The position numbers and the translations under genes were made by a program. The notes beneath the pieces were generated by a model, which was given only the letters and a program-made list of their open reading frames with translations, ran no database searches and was not told where the DNA came from. From contig NZ_CP110678.1 in the NCBI RefSeq assembly GCF_026167545.1, positions 1,547,501 through 1,611,500 on the forward strand: a stretch of 64,000 nucleotides of DNA, given 5' to 3'. Origin of the DNA: Sphingomonas sp. S1-29 (GTDB lineage Bacteria; Pseudomonadota; Alphaproteobacteria; Sphingomonadales; Sphingomonadaceae). Position 1 is the first letter of the stretch, and each line of letters starts with the position of its first letter. Positions 1-8,846 of the stretch are shown in pieces.

Positions 1-389
1 TCCTGCGCGGGCACAACCAGCCCGGCGGCGGCTTCATCGCCGCATTGGTCGTATCGATCGCGATCCTGCTGCAATATCTGGCGTCGGGCTTCGACTGGAC
101 CGACGAGCGGCGCAAGATCGGCGAGCATCCGCTGATCGCGTTCGGCGTGCTGATCGCGATCGCCACCGGGCTCGGCTCGCTGGTGTTCGGCGCCCCCTTC
201 CTCACCAGCAGCTTCGGCTATTTCACGCTGCCGCTGATCGGCGAGTTCGAGCTCGCCACCGCGTCGCTGTTCGACCTTGGCGTGCTCGCGGTCGTGGTCG
301 GCGCGGTGATGATGGCACTGGCGCAGCTCAGCCATGTCGCGCAGCGCGCCGCGCGCCACGAAGACCGTGCCGGGGACGAGGCAGCATGA
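1..389 (+). CDS. mnhB: Na+/H+ antiporter subunit MnhB/MrpB (5' end outside window)
   Basis: Membrane subunit of the multi-subunit Mrp/Mnh/Pha cation/proton antiporter. The reading frame is open to the left edge (first full codon at position 3). It begins in the MnhB signature [13 protein letters not shown], followed by hydrophobic segments and a charged tail ([15 protein letters not shown]). In many proteobacteria the MnhB domain is fused to the C-terminus of the large MnhA subunit, so this may be the end of a fused MnhAB protein; the window cannot decide. Its stop overlaps the mnhC start by four bases, and the genes that follow are mnhC-D-E-F-G in the usual order. Confidence 0.9.
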   Translation, partial: LRGHNQPGGGFIAALVVSIAILLQYLASGFDWTDERRKIGEHPLIAFGVLIAIATGLGSLVFGAPFLTSSFGYFTLPLIGEFELATASLFDLGVLAVVVGAVMMALAQLSHVAQRAARHEDRAGDEAA

Positions 390-745
390 TGAGTCTCGAA
401 TTCCTGGTCGCCAGCGCGATCGCGGTGCTGGTCGCCGGCGGCATCTACCTAGCGCTGCGCGGCCGCACCTTCCAGGTCGTGCTCGGGCTGACCTTGCTGT
501 CCTACGCGGTGAACCTGTTCCTGTTCGCGGTCGGTCGGTTGGTGGTCGATCGCCCGCCGCTCTACGCCAAGGGGGTCACCGAGCATGCCGATTCGCTGCC
601 GCAGGCGTTGGTGCTGACCGCGATCGTCATCACCTTCGGCATGACCGCGCTGGTCGTCATCCTGTCGCTGCGCAGCTTCCTCGAAAGCGGATCGGACCAG
701 GTCGACGGCGTCGCCGATCGCCCGGCCGACGAGATGCGCCCATGA
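386..745 (+). CDS. mnhC: Na+/H+ antiporter subunit MnhC
   Basis: Small integral membrane subunit (119 aa) of the Mrp antiporter, homologous to NuoK of complex I. About three hydrophobic helices are visible, with the family-like stretch [20 protein letters not shown] near residues 25-45 and the conserved segment [16 protein letters not shown] near residues 70-85. The length is normal. The ATG overlaps the mnhB stop (ATGA), and the gene's own stop overlaps the mnhD ATG, so the antiporter genes are probably translationally coupled. Confidence 0.92.
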   Translation: MMSLEFLVASAIAVLVAGGIYLALRGRTFQVVLGLTLLSYAVNLFLFAVGRLVVDRPPLYAKGVTEHADSLPQALVLTAIVITFGMTALVVILSLRSFLESGSDQVDGVADRPADEMRP

Positions 746-2265
746 ACCTGCTCGACCATCTGGTGATCGCGCCGGTCGTCATCCCCGCGATCGTCGCGCC
801 GCTGACGTTGCTAGCGATGCGGCGGCGGCGGCGGATCGGCGTCGCGCTGTCGCTCGCGGGCTGCACCGCGATGCTGGTCGCGGCGCTCGCATTGTTCGGC
901 ATCGTCCAGGACGATTCGATCCGCGCCTATCCGCTGGGCGACTGGCCCGCGCCGTTCGGGATCGTGCTGGTGCTCGATCGGCTGGCGGCGACGATGCTGG
1001 TGCTGGCGGCGACGCTGGCGCTGATCGTCATGATCCACGCGATCGTCACCGCGGTCGATCGCAAGGGCTGGCATTTCCACCCGATGTTCCATTTCCAGCT
1101 GCTGGGGCTCAACGGCGCGTTCCTCACCGGCGATCTCTTCAACCTGTTCGTCTTTTTCGAAGTGCTGCTGATCGCTTCCTACGGGCTGATGCTCCACGGC
1201 CAGGGCGCCGCGCGGCTGAAGGCGGGCGTCGCCTATGTCGTCGTCAACATCGTCGGCTCGGCGCTGTTCCTGATCGCGCTCGGGCTGCTCTATGGCCTGA
1301 CGGGCACGCTCAACATGGCCGATCTCGCGCGCAGCGTCGCCGCGCTCGGGTCCGAGGATCAGGGGCTGCTGCGGATGGCGGGGCTGCTGCTGGTCGCGGT
1401 GTTCGCGCTCAAGGCCGCGATCGCGCCGCTCCATCTGTGGCTGCCGCGCACCTATGCCGCGACTTCCCCGGTGGTCGCTGCGCTGTTCGCGATCATGACC
1501 AAGGTCGGGGTCTATGCGATGATCCGCGTCGTCCCGCTGATCTTCGGCGACGACGCAGGCGCCGCCGCCTGGGTGCCCGCGCCCTGGCTGCTGCCCGCCG
1601 CGGTCCTCACCGCGATCGTCGGCTTTGCAGGGGTGCTGGCGGCACGCGCGATGCGCGAGCAGGCGGCGTTCGCGATCCTTGGATCGACCGGGACGTTGCT
1701 GCTGGCGCTGTCGTGCTGGACCCAGGCGACCACCGCCGCCGCGGTCTATTACCTGGTCCATGCGGTGCTGGCGGGCGCGGCGTTGTTCCTGGTCGCCGAC
1801 GTGACGCTTCGCCGGCGCGGCCAATATGGCGATGCCACCGTCGCCAGCCCGCGCTTTGCCGGCCAGCAGGCCGCCGGGCTGTTGTTCCTGGCCGCGACGA
1901 TCGCCGCGGTCGGCCTGCCGCCGCTGTCGGGCTTCGTCGCCAAGCTCTTCATCCTGCAGACGACCTTCGGCACCGCGCCGTGGCGGCTGATCTGGGCGAC
2001 GGTGCTCGGCACCACTTTGGTCGGCGTGATCGGCTTCGCACGCAGCGGCAGCGCGATCTTCTGGAAGGCGGCGCCCGATGGCGACCCGATCGCCTGCCCC
2101 CCTCGGGCGCGCGCCGAGTTCGTCGCGCCCGCGATGCTGGTGGCGTTGCTCGCGCTGCTCACGATCGGCGCCGGCTGGGCGACCGCGCAGTCGCTGGCGA
2201 TCGCCGCGCAGGTGTTCGCGCCCGAACGCTATATCGCCGCGGTGCTGGCAGGCGACCGCGAATGA
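742..2265 (+). CDS. mnhD: Na+/H+ antiporter subunit MnhD (proton-translocating, NuoN-like)
   Basis: Large polytopic membrane protein (507 aa) of the proton antiporter family shared with NuoL/M/N. Hydrophobic helices run through the whole length. The conserved region with NLFVFFEVLLIASYGLM near residue 135 carries the membrane glutamate expected in this family, and a lysine-bearing helix precedes AIAPLHLWLPRTYAATSP near residues 225-242. The start overlaps the mnhC stop and the end overlaps the mnhE start. A longer upstream frame exists but would run through mnhC, so this start is preferred. Confidence 0.93.
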   Translation: MNLLDHLVIAPVVIPAIVAPLTLLAMRRRRRIGVALSLAGCTAMLVAALALFGIVQDDSIRAYPLGDWPAPFGIVLVLDRLAATMLVLAATLALIVMIHAIVTAVDRKGWHFHPMFHFQLLGLNGAFLTGDLFNLFVFFEVLLIASYGLMLHGQGAARLKAGVAYVVVNIVGSALFLIALGLLYGLTGTLNMADLARSVAALGSEDQGLLRMAGLLLVAVFALKAAIAPLHLWLPRTYAATSPVVAALFAIMTKVGVYAMIRVVPLIFGDDAGAAAWVPAPWLLPAAVLTAIVGFAGVLAARAMREQAAFAILGSTGTLLLALSCWTQATTAAAVYYLVHAVLAGAALFLVADVTLRRRGQYGDATVASPRFAGQQAAGLLFLAATIAAVGLPPLSGFVAKLFILQTTFGTAPWRLIWATVLGTTLVGVIGFARSGSAIFWKAAPDGDPIACPPRARAEFVAPAMLVALLALLTIGAGWATAQSLAIAAQVFAPERYIAAVLAGDRE

Positions 2266-2753
2266 TGAAGCGCATCCTTCCGCACCCCGCGCTGTCGGCG
2301 ATGCTGCTGGTCGTCTGGCTGCTGATGGCCAACAGGGTCAGCGTCGGCGGTATCGTGCTGGGGGCGGTGTTCGCGCTGGTGCTGCCCAAATTCACCGAGC
2401 CCTTCTGGCCCGATCGGCCGCGCATCCGCTTCGGCCGCGCGCTGCTGGGGTATCTGGTGATCGTGCTCTACGACATCGTCGTCGCCAATTTCCACGTCGC
2501 GCGGCTGATCCTGTTCCGCCGCAACCGCGACCTCCGGTCACGATGGCTGGTCATTCCCGTCGATCTCACCACCCCCGAGGCGATCACCGTGCTCGCAGCG
2601 ACGATCAGCCTCACTCCCGGCACCGTCAGCGCCGACGTATCCGCCGATGGCGGCTATCTGCTGGTCCACGCGCTCGACGCACCCGATCCCGAGGCCGAGA
2701 TCGCGCGGATCAAGACGCGCTACGAAGCCCCGCTGCGGAGGATTTTCGCATGA
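2262..2753 (+). CDS. mnhE: Na+/H+ antiporter subunit MnhE
   Basis: Accessory membrane subunit (163 aa). N-terminal hydrophobic helices (residues about 8-35 and 55-80) are followed by a cytosolic domain containing the typical segment TPEAITVLAATISLTPGTVS. This matches the MnhE family in length and layout. It overlaps mnhD and mnhF by four bases each. The second methionine (2265) is an equally possible start. Confidence 0.92.
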   Translation: MMKRILPHPALSAMLLVVWLLMANRVSVGGIVLGAVFALVLPKFTEPFWPDRPRIRFGRALLGYLVIVLYDIVVANFHVARLILFRRNRDLRSRWLVIPVDLTTPEAITVLAATISLTPGTVSADVSADGGYLLVHALDAPDPEAEIARIKTRYEAPLRRIFA

Positions 2754-3028
2754 TCGCCATCGCGCTCCAGATCGCCGCCGGCGCGGTCGCGCTGTCGTTG
2801 CTGTTCAACGGGTACCGGCTGCTCAAGGGACCCGCGCTCGGCGACCGGATCGTCGCGCTCGACACGATGGTGATCAACGTCATCGCGGTGATCGTGCTGA
2901 TCGGCATGATGGGCATGATGGGCAGCACCGCGACCTATTTCGAGGCGGCGCTGCTGCTCGCGATGGTCGGCTTCGTCAGCACCATCGCCTATTGCAAATT
3001 CATCCTGCGCGGGGACATTATCGAATGA
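2750..3028 (+). CDS. mnhF: Na+/H+ antiporter subunit MnhF
   Basis: Small membrane subunit (92 aa) with three hydrophobic helices. The family core GPALGDRIVALDTM is visible near residues 28-41, followed by a Met-rich helix (LIGMMGMMGS). The C-terminus ends in a short polar tail. The gene is coupled to mnhE and mnhG through ATGA overlaps and completes the six downstream subunits of the seven-subunit complex. Confidence 0.92.
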   Translation: MIAIALQIAAGAVALSLLFNGYRLLKGPALGDRIVALDTMVINVIAVIVLIGMMGMMGSTATYFEAALLLAMVGFVSTIAYCKFILRGDIIE

Positions 3029-3438
3029 GCGGCGGGATGGACATTGCGATCGCGGCGCTGATCCTGCTCGGCGGCGCTTTCGTGCTGATCGGCAGCTGGG
3101 GGCTGGTGCGCCTGCCATCGACAATGGAGCGGCTGCACGGGCCGACCAAGGCGACGACGCTGGGGCTTGGCGCGCTGCTGCTGGCCTCGATGCTCTATTT
3201 CCAGGCGAAGCTCGGCATATGGTCGGCGCACGAAGTGCTGATCTCGCTCTTCCTGTTCATCACCGCGCCGATCTCGGCGAACATGATCGCCAAGGTCCAC
3301 CTGCACCGGTTACGGATCGGCGCGGTTACCGAGCGCGACAGCATCGCCGGCCCGCCGCCGCGCCCGGGCGAGGACGGCGCCTGGGCAACGTACGAGGCAC
3401 CCGAGCAAAAGACCCAGGCCTCGACCGCCAACACCTGA
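3025..3438 (+). CDS. mnhG: Na+/H+ antiporter subunit MnhG
   Basis: Last gene of the antiporter operon (137 aa). It has three hydrophobic helices and the family motif LVRLPSTMERLHGPTKATTL near residues 28-47, then a polar C-terminal tail of about 40 residues (rich in P, E, T) that is longer than usual for MnhG. It ends 13 bases before the convergent DUF475 gene, with no clear hairpin terminator in that gap. Confidence 0.91.
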   Translation: MSGGMDIAIAALILLGGAFVLIGSWGLVRLPSTMERLHGPTKATTLGLGALLLASMLYFQAKLGIWSAHEVLISLFLFITAPISANMIAKVHLHRLRIGAVTERDSIAGPPPRPGEDGAWATYEAPEQKTQASTANT

Positions 3439-3451
3439 TTGCGACGACACC

Positions 3452-4546
3452 TCAAATCTTCAGCGCGCTGCCGTCCGACCCTACTGGCGCCTGCGCATCC
3501 TGGCCCGGGTTGGCGCGGTTCCAGCGCACCGAGCGCCACAGCGCGGTGACGATCAGCACCGCGCCGATCAGCCCGGTGATCGTCTCGGGGATATGATAGC
3601 GCGCCGACAGCAGCATGATCGCCGCCAGCGCGAGGATCGCCCAGAACGCGCCGTGCTCGAGATAGCGATATTGCGCCAGCGTCCCCTTTTCGACCAGCAT
3701 GATCGTCATCGATCGAACGAACATCGCGCCGATGCCGAGGCCGAGCGCGATGATGAAGATGTTGTTGGTCAGCGCGAACGCACCGATCACACCGTCGAAC
3801 GAGAAGGAGGAATCGAGCAGTTCGAGGTACAGGAAGCTCGCAAAGCCCGAGCGCGCGACGGTGCCGGTGAGGTTCCCCGCGGCGTCGACCGCCTCTGGCG
3901 CTTCGAGCAGCGAATTGACCGCTTCGACCGCGATATAGGCGAGCAGGCCGAAGATGCCGGCGACGATAAACGAGAGGGCATCGGCAGGGTCGAGCAGCGT
4001 CGAGATGCCGTACAGCGCCGCCAGGAGGATCGCGATCGCCACCGCGTCGATCGATGCCAGCTTGATCAGCTGGCGTTCGATCACCTCGATCCAGTGAACT
4101 TCCTTGTTGCTGTCGAAGAAGAAGTTCAGCCCGACCATACCCAGGAACGCGCCGCCGAAGCCGGCGATGCCGATATGCGCGTCGGTGATGATGCGCTGAT
4201 ATTGCTCGGGATCGCTCGCCGCCAGCCGGATCGCCTCGATCGGCCCCAGCGACGCCGCAATCGCGACGATCGCGACCGGGAAGACGATCCGCATGCCAAA
4301 CACCGCGATCAAGATGCCCCAGGTCAGGAAGCGCCGCCGCCAGATCTCGTCCATGTCCTTGAGGACCGAGGCGTTGACCACCGCATTGTCGAACGACAGC
4401 GACACTTCGAGCACGCCGAGCACGACGACGATCCACAACACGCCGAGCGTGCCGACCACCGACCCAGTCATGCTCCAGCCGAGCCACGCCCCCAGCGCCA
4501 CGCAAATCGCGGTGAAGAGCAGCGAACCTTTGAAGTAATGGAACAT
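3452..4546 (-). CDS. DUF475 family integral membrane protein (TerC-like)
   Basis: Polytopic inner-membrane protein of 364 aa. The N-terminus (MFHYFKGSLLFTAI) and the segment LGVLEVSLSFDNAVVNASVL near residues 44-63 match the DUF475/TerC superfamily, in which an acidic residue in the SFDNAV segment is conserved. A second copy of the same pattern (LLDSSFSFDGVIGAFALTNN) lies near residue 245, as expected for an internally duplicated fold. TerC-like proteins are linked to metal ion export or tellurite resistance, but the function of this branch is not established. It is a single gene, convergent with mnhG. Confidence 0.85.
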   Translation of the reverse strand: MFHYFKGSLLFTAICVALGAWLGWSMTGSVVGTLGVLWIVVVLGVLEVSLSFDNAVVNASVLKDMDEIWRRRFLTWGILIAVFGMRIVFPVAIVAIAASLGPIEAIRLAASDPEQYQRIITDAHIGIAGFGGAFLGMVGLNFFFDSNKEVHWIEVIERQLIKLASIDAVAIAILLAALYGISTLLDPADALSFIVAGIFGLLAYIAVEAVNSLLEAPEAVDAAGNLTGTVARSGFASFLYLELLDSSFSFDGVIGAFALTNNIFIIALGLGIGAMFVRSMTIMLVEKGTLAQYRYLEHGAFWAILALAAIMLLSARYHIPETITGLIGAVLIVTALWRSVRWNRANPGQDAQAPVGSDGSALKI

Positions 4547-5050
4547 CGGCGGTGTCTAATCCTTGCATCCGGCGGTCGAGTGCAGCCGCACCCCCAAGGG
4601 GGTTGCCGGGTTTCGGCGCGGTGATGCAACGTTCCGCTAGGTCAAAAGACGCCTTCGTGGATGTCGACGAAGATCGCAAGCCAGTTGATGGGGATTGGGC
4701 TGCGACAAGGCCAACCCCACCCTTTCCTCCGCCGCCGGAGGGAGGATTAATCGTGTCGAACGGGCGGCGCGGCACCGCCACTTTCCTCCCCCGCCAGGGG
4801 GAGGGGGACCGCGCAAGCGGTGGAGGGGGCGGACACGCGCGAGCCGTTGGGGGTCCTCCCCCTCCGCCATGCTGCGCATGGTCCCCCTCCCCCTTGCGGG
4901 GGAGGATGGTTTGGGGCGGGGGCTGCTAGGCGCAAACGCTGCCCCCCTGGTGGAGGAGGACTTCCGTTGCGTTAACCCTCATCCGTTTCGTGATGGGACG
5001 GGGTGGTTTGGGGGCGCGAAGGGCGTCGAATTTTGGGCTATGCGGGCTGC
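4547..5050. other. Intergenic region with B-type inverted-repeat element (about 4782-4915)
   Basis: About 500 bases without a credible gene. The right part holds a GC-rich element with outer arms CCTCCCCCGCCAGGGGGAGG (4787-4806) and CCCCCTTGCGGGGGAGG (4890-4906), and inner purine/pyrimidine arms (GTGGAGGGGGCGG against CCCCCTCCGCCA). It resembles the other B-type elements in this window. The left part (4547-4780) looks featureless apart from a short run of C and G. Any promoter for the downstream hydrolase would lie in 4920-5050, but no strong hexamers were seen. Confidence 0.5.
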
Positions 5051-6046
5051 ATGCTTTGGTCGATTCCTTCCCGCCGGATGTGCAAGATGTTCGCTGCGGG
5101 CACGCTGGTGCTCGCGCTGGCGGGGTTTACCGCGCATGCGGCGATCGCCAGCATCGAGCAGATCGAGGCGGCGGCGCTGTCGCCGGCGCCGGGCTTCGGG
5201 TATGACGCGGGCGAGCATTTTCCGGGGGCCGCGCTGCTCACCGCGCTCGATGACGACGCCGCGCCCGCCGCCGGCACCACCGGCACGATCGCGCTGCCCG
5301 ACCTGCCGGTTCCCGCCGGCGCGACCCTGACCACCGGCGCGACGATCCCCGCCGCCCCGCCCTTTGCCTTGCGCGGATCGGGCAGCGACCAGTCGCGCGC
5401 GCTGCAATGCCTGACGACGGCGATCTATTACGAGGCGGCGAGCGAGCCCGATGCCGGGCAGCGCGCGGTCGCGCAGGTGGTGCTCAACCGGGTGCGGCAT
5501 CCTGCCTTCCCCGCGACGGTGTGCGGCGTGGTGTTCCAGGGGTCGGACAAGCGCGTCTGCCAGTTCAGCTTCGCCTGCGACGGCGCGATGGCGCGGGTGC
5601 CGGCGCGCGCGGCGTGGGACCGCGCGCAGCGGGTCGCGGCGTCGGCGCTCAACGGGTCGGTGTTCGCGCCCGTCGGGATGGCGACGCATTACCACACCTA
5701 TGCGGTGACGCCGTCGTGGAACCGCAGCCTGGTGATGACCGGGGTCGAGGGCGCGCATTTCTTCCATCGCTGGAAAGGTTATTGGGGGACGCCGGCGGCG
5801 TTTCGCGACCGGTATTTCGGCGGCGAGCCGCTGCCGGGGCCGCTGCGCAAGCTCGGTGCTGCGGCGCCGGTGATGGCGCAGGCGGCTCCGGCGGTTGCAC
5901 CGGTTGCCGCGCCCGCGAGCAAGGCTGCGGCGGTCGTGCCCGCGACGCAGATCCAGCCGAGCTATGCCGACAGCGGCACCGCGGTCGCCGCCGCCGACTC
6001 GCAGATCCTCGACCGGTGGAAGGATTCGGGACAGCCGATCCGCTGA
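5051..6046 (+). CDS. Cell wall hydrolase, SleB/Hydrolase_2 family
   Basis: Predicted exported peptidoglycan hydrolase (331 aa from this start). A signal-like hydrophobic segment (AAGTLVLALAGFTAHAA) lies near residues 14-30, then a Pro/Ala linker. The Hydrolase_2 domain spans about residues 115-235, with the family hallmark CLTTAIYYEAASEPDAGQRA (catalytic Glu in YYEAASE), AVAQVVLNRVRHPAFP, and a CQFSF motif. The C-terminal 70 residues are Ala/Pro/Val-rich. An earlier in-frame ATG at 5003 would add 16 residues ahead of the signal; the 5051 start gives a more normal signal peptide. SleB relatives act as spore-cortex amidases/lytic enzymes in Bacillus; the role in this non-sporulating lineage is probably wall turnover. 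Confidence 0.85.
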   Translation: MLWSIPSRRMCKMFAAGTLVLALAGFTAHAAIASIEQIEAAALSPAPGFGYDAGEHFPGAALLTALDDDAAPAAGTTGTIALPDLPVPAGATLTTGATIPAAPPFALRGSGSDQSRALQCLTTAIYYEAASEPDAGQRAVAQVVLNRVRHPAFPATVCGVVFQGSDKRVCQFSFACDGAMARVPARAAWDRAQRVAASALNGSVFAPVGMATHYHTYAVTPSWNRSLVMTGVEGAHFFHRWKGYWGTPAAFRDRYFGGEPLPGPLRKLGAAAPVMAQAAPAVAPVAAPASKAAAVVPATQIQPSYADSGTAVAAADSQILDRWKDSGQPIR

Positions 6047-6050
6047 CCCG

Positions 6051-6076
6051 ATCCCCCTCCCGCATCGGGGAGGGGG
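6051..6076. terminator. GC hairpin between convergent genes, terminator-like
   Basis: Palindrome CCCCCTCCC-GCATC-GGGGAGGGGG between the hydrolase and the convergent small periplasmic gene. It has no T-run, so termination is uncertain. It looks like one arm of the B-type repeats found elsewhere. Confidence 0.35.
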
Positions 6077-6088
6077 CCGGAGCCAGGA

Positions 6089-6418
6089 TCAGCGGCGACC
6101 CTGGCGGTCGTTCTTCTGCGTACGCACCCGCTGCGCCAGCGCATCGAAGCGGCGATCGAGGTCGCGGCGTTCGGCCTGGGTCAGTCCGCCGCCCGAACGA
6201 CGATATTGCTGCTCGAGACCATTGAGGTTGCGGAACTGGGTGCGCAGCCGCGTCGCTTCGGGGCGGGTGAGCGCGCCGTTGCGGATGCCGGTGTTGATCC
6301 GCTGTTCGATATTCACCTGGCGCGCATTGATGTTCTGCCACTGCTGGGCGCTCGCGGTGGCGGGCAGCGCGGAAATAGCGATGCCGAGGCCGGCGATCAT
6401 GAGGGCAATTTTCTTCAT
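6089..6418 (-). CDS. Small secreted protein of unknown function
   Basis: A 109-residue protein with a clear Sec signal peptide (MKKIALMIAGLGIAISALPATASA, cut near residue 24) and a mature part rich in Arg, Gln, Asn and Leu with heptad-like spacing, suggesting a helical periplasmic protein (LTRPEATRLRTQFRNLNGLE, then LTQAERRDLDRRFDAL). The segment pattern E..RL...F..L occurs twice, as in small helical stress-type periplasmic proteins, but I recognise no named family. The ATG at 6418 and a GTG at 6421 are both possible; an AAGGAG lies 9 bases upstream of the ATG. Confidence 0.75.
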   Translation of the reverse strand: MKKIALMIAGLGIAISALPATASAQQWQNINARQVNIEQRINTGIRNGALTRPEATRLRTQFRNLNGLEQQYRRSGGGLTQAERRDLDRRFDALAQRVRTQKNDRQGRR

Positions 6419-6555
6419 CACGCTTCACTCCTTGGGTGGCGCCCCTTGCGGGGTCGAACCAACATATGGTCGCGCTTTGTCGCGCCCGATTGGCACGAAA
6501 GGCGGTTTTGTGTCGCGAAATGTGGCAAGAGCGAGCGCATGGTTCAGGGAATGCG

Positions 6556-6849
6556 ATGAAGCGCGACGAACTCGAGGCGGCCTGGCTGACGCTGACGCGC
6601 GAGACGCTGCCGCAGGCGGCGGCGGCGCGCGGCTGGCCGATCGCGCGCGACCATTGTTTCCAGCGCGTGCTGCTCGATGCCGCGACGGGGGGATGCTGGT
6701 ACGATGCGATCCGCGAGCGCCCGGCCTATCGCCACGCCGCGCCCGACGTCCTGGCTGCCGCCATCGCCTTGGGGCGGGCGGTGCTGGCGGGTAGCGAGGA
6801 TCTTGCCGCGCTGAACCGCCAGTCGCTGCGCTGGCGCGGCAAGCGGTGA
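6556..6849 (+). CDS. Conserved-looking small cytosolic protein, unknown function
   Basis: A 97-residue soluble protein. The start is set at the ATG in MKRDELEAAW, preceded by AGGGA at good spacing; an earlier in-frame ATG (6436) would put an implausible Cys/Arg-rich stretch first. It contains CFQRVLLDAATGGCWYDAI near residues 35-53 and ends in a basic tail (RWRGKR). Related sphingomonad proteins are sometimes labelled GCN5-like acetyltransferase, but no acetyl-CoA motif is visible, so I do not assign that. Its stop overlaps a GTG start of the APC permease (GTGA), suggesting co-translation. Confidence 0.7.
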   Translation: MKRDELEAAWLTLTRETLPQAAAARGWPIARDHCFQRVLLDAATGGCWYDAIRERPAYRHAAPDVLAAAIALGRAVLAGSEDLAALNRQSLRWRGKR

Positions 6850-8288
6850 CCGCCCGGGGGAACCCGCCCGGCAGCGACCCGTTCGTCGGGGATGCCAAGA
6901 CCGCCATGTCCGGGGGCAAGGATGCCGATGCTTTCGTGACCGACCGACCGCAATTCCACCAGCCGCTGGGGGCGCCGCGCCGGACGCTCGGCAATTTCGA
7001 CGTGCTGGCGCTGACCGTCGGGATCGTGATCGGTGCGGGTATCTTCCGGACGCCTGCGCTGGTGGCCGGGGTCGCTGGCAGCGCCGAGATGCTGATCGCG
7101 GTGTGGGTGGCGGGCGGGCTGCTCTCGATCATCGGTGCGCTATGCTATGCCGAATTGGCGGCGGCGTTTCCCAATGTCGGGGGCGATTACCACTTCCTCG
7201 GGCGCGCTTATGGCGAGCGGCTGGCGTTCCTCTACGCCTGGGCGCGGCTGTCGGTGATCCAGACCGGGTCGCTCGCGCTGCTGGCCTATGTCTGCGGCGA
7301 TTATCTGCAGGCGATATTGCCGCTGGGGGCGATGGGATCGACGATCTGGGCGGCGCTCGCGGTGATCCTGATCAGCGCGCTCAACCGCGCGGGGGTGCGC
7401 GAGGGCGCGGCGGCGCAGCGCTGGCTGACGATCGCCGAGGTCGCGGGGCTGGTGCTGCTGATCGTCGCGGGCTTCCTGGTGTCGCCCGCCGAGGCGCGGC
7501 CCGCGCCGGTGACCGACGACAGCGCATTGGGGCTGATGCTGGTGTTCGTGCTGCTGACCTATGGCGGGTGGAGCGAGGCGGTGTACGTCTCGGCCGAGAT
7601 GAAGGACGCGCCGCGGCGGATGGCGCCGATCATGGCGGCGGGGCTGGCGCTGGTGACCTTGCTGTACGTGCTGGCGAACCTGTCGTTCCTCAACGCGCTG
7701 GGGCTGGCGGGCATGGCCGAGAGCGACGCGGTGGCGGCGGAAGTCGCGCGGCTTGCGCTGGGCGACGGCGGCGCGGCGGTGATCGCGCTGGCGGTGGCCA
7801 TCGCCGCGCTCACCTCGGCGAATGCGACCGCGATCACCGGCGCGCGGACGACCTGCGCGATCGGGCGGCGGTTTCCCGCGCTGTCGTGGCTCGGGCGCTG
7901 GGACGAGCAGCGCGACACGCCGGGCAATGCGATGATCGCGCAGGCGGCGGTGGCGCTGGTGCTGGTGCTCGCGGGCGCGTTCGCGCGCGACGGTTTCCGG
8001 CTGATCGTCGAATATACCGCGCCGGTATTCTGGTTCTTCCTGCTGCTCACTGGCCTTGCGCTGTTCGTGCTGCGGCGGCGGATGCCCGATCTCGAGCGGC
8101 CGTATCGCGTGCCCTGCTACCCACTGCTGCCCGCGGTCTTCTGCGCGACCACCGCGTACCTGCTCTATTCGAGCGTCGCCTATACCGGCTGGGGCGCGCT
8201 GGCGGGCATCGGCGTGCTCGCGGTGGGCGGCATGTTCCTGCTGTTCCTGACCCCCGTCCCCGACGAAGCTATGGAGACTTTGCCATGA
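6846..8288 (+). CDS. APC superfamily amino acid/amine permease
   Basis: Integral membrane transporter (480 aa) with about twelve hydrophobic helices. The first helix carries the APC signature VGIVIGAGIFRTPALV (near residues 58-73), followed by GALCYAELAAAFPNVGGDYHF. The GTG at 6846 overlaps the upstream stop; an ATG at 6906 would give a 460-residue protein that still keeps all helices. The substrate cannot be read from the sequence. The last codon overlaps the start of the exported methyltransferase gene, so the two are probably one operon. Confidence 0.85.
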   Translation: MTARGNPPGSDPFVGDAKTAMSGGKDADAFVTDRPQFHQPLGAPRRTLGNFDVLALTVGIVIGAGIFRTPALVAGVAGSAEMLIAVWVAGGLLSIIGALCYAELAAAFPNVGGDYHFLGRAYGERLAFLYAWARLSVIQTGSLALLAYVCGDYLQAILPLGAMGSTIWAALAVILISALNRAGVREGAAAQRWLTIAEVAGLVLLIVAGFLVSPAEARPAPVTDDSALGLMLVFVLLTYGGWSEAVYVSAEMKDAPRRMAPIMAAGLALVTLLYVLANLSFLNALGLAGMAESDAVAAEVARLALGDGGAAVIALAVAIAALTSANATAITGARTTCAIGRRFPALSWLGRWDEQRDTPGNAMIAQAAVALVLVLAGAFARDGFRLIVEYTAPVFWFFLLLTGLALFVLRRRMPDLERPYRVPCYPLLPAVFCATTAYLLYSSVAYTGWGALAGIGVLAVGGMFLLFLTPVPDEAMETLP

Positions 8289-8833
8289 AGAACCGATGGA
8301 TGCTGACCGCCGCCTGTGCACTAGCGGCGCTCGCCCCCGCCTCCCCTTCCCTCGCGCAGACCGCGCCGGTCGAGCGGCTGCCCGACGTAATCTACGTCCC
8401 GACCCCGCCCGAAGTGGTCGAGGCGATGCTCGACATGGTCGAATTGAAGGACGGCGACGTGCTGTACGACCTGGGATCGGGCGACGGGCGGATCCCGATC
8501 GCCGCGGTCAAGCGCGCCAAGGTGAAGGCGACCGGCATCGACATCGACCCCGAACGGATCGCCGAGGCACGCGCGAACGCCAAGGCGCAGGGCGTCGAGG
8601 GCAAGGTGACCTTCAAGCGCGACGATATCTTCACCACCGACTTTTCGGATGCGAGCGTGGTGACGTTGTACCTGCTCAATTCGCTCAACGAGAAATTGAT
8701 GCCGCGGCTGCTGCAGCTCAAGCCGGGGACGCGGATCGTGAGCCATGCCTTCACGATGGGCGATTGGAAGCCCGAGAAGACCGCGGATATCGATGGGCGG
8801 CAGATTTTCTTTTGGACGGTGCCGGCGCGGTGA
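8285..8833 (+). CDS. Exported class I SAM-dependent methyltransferase-like protein
   Basis: A 182-residue protein with a typical signal peptide (residues 1-25, ending SPSLAQ) followed directly by a Rossmann methyltransferase fold. Motif I YDLGSGDGRIPI lies at residues 61-72, an acidic end of strand 2 in GIDIDPERI, and motif IV-like FSDASVVTLYLL near residue 125. The frame is continuous and the ATG overlaps the permease stop. A SAM-binding fold behind a secretion signal is odd, because SAM is not known to be available in the periplasm. It may stay membrane-anchored facing the cytosol, or use another ligand. Confidence 0.85.
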   Translation: MKNRWMLTAACALAALAPASPSLAQTAPVERLPDVIYVPTPPEVVEAMLDMVELKDGDVLYDLGSGDGRIPIAAVKRAKVKATGIDIDPERIAEARANAKAQGVEGKVTFKRDDIFTTDFSDASVVTLYLLNSLNEKLMPRLLQLKPGTRIVSHAFTMGDWKPEKTADIDGRQIFFWTVPAR

Positions 8834-8846
8834 TCTTCTAGTGAAG

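Noticed and set aside
811-1824. 337-residue minus-strand frame across mnhD
   Set aside because: Arg/Gln/His-rich shadow of mnhD with no recognisable domain.
4547-4950. Small open frames in the GC-rich intergenic region before the hydrolase
   Set aside because: They translate the B-type repeat into Pro/Gly/Arg runs and have no ribosome-binding site.
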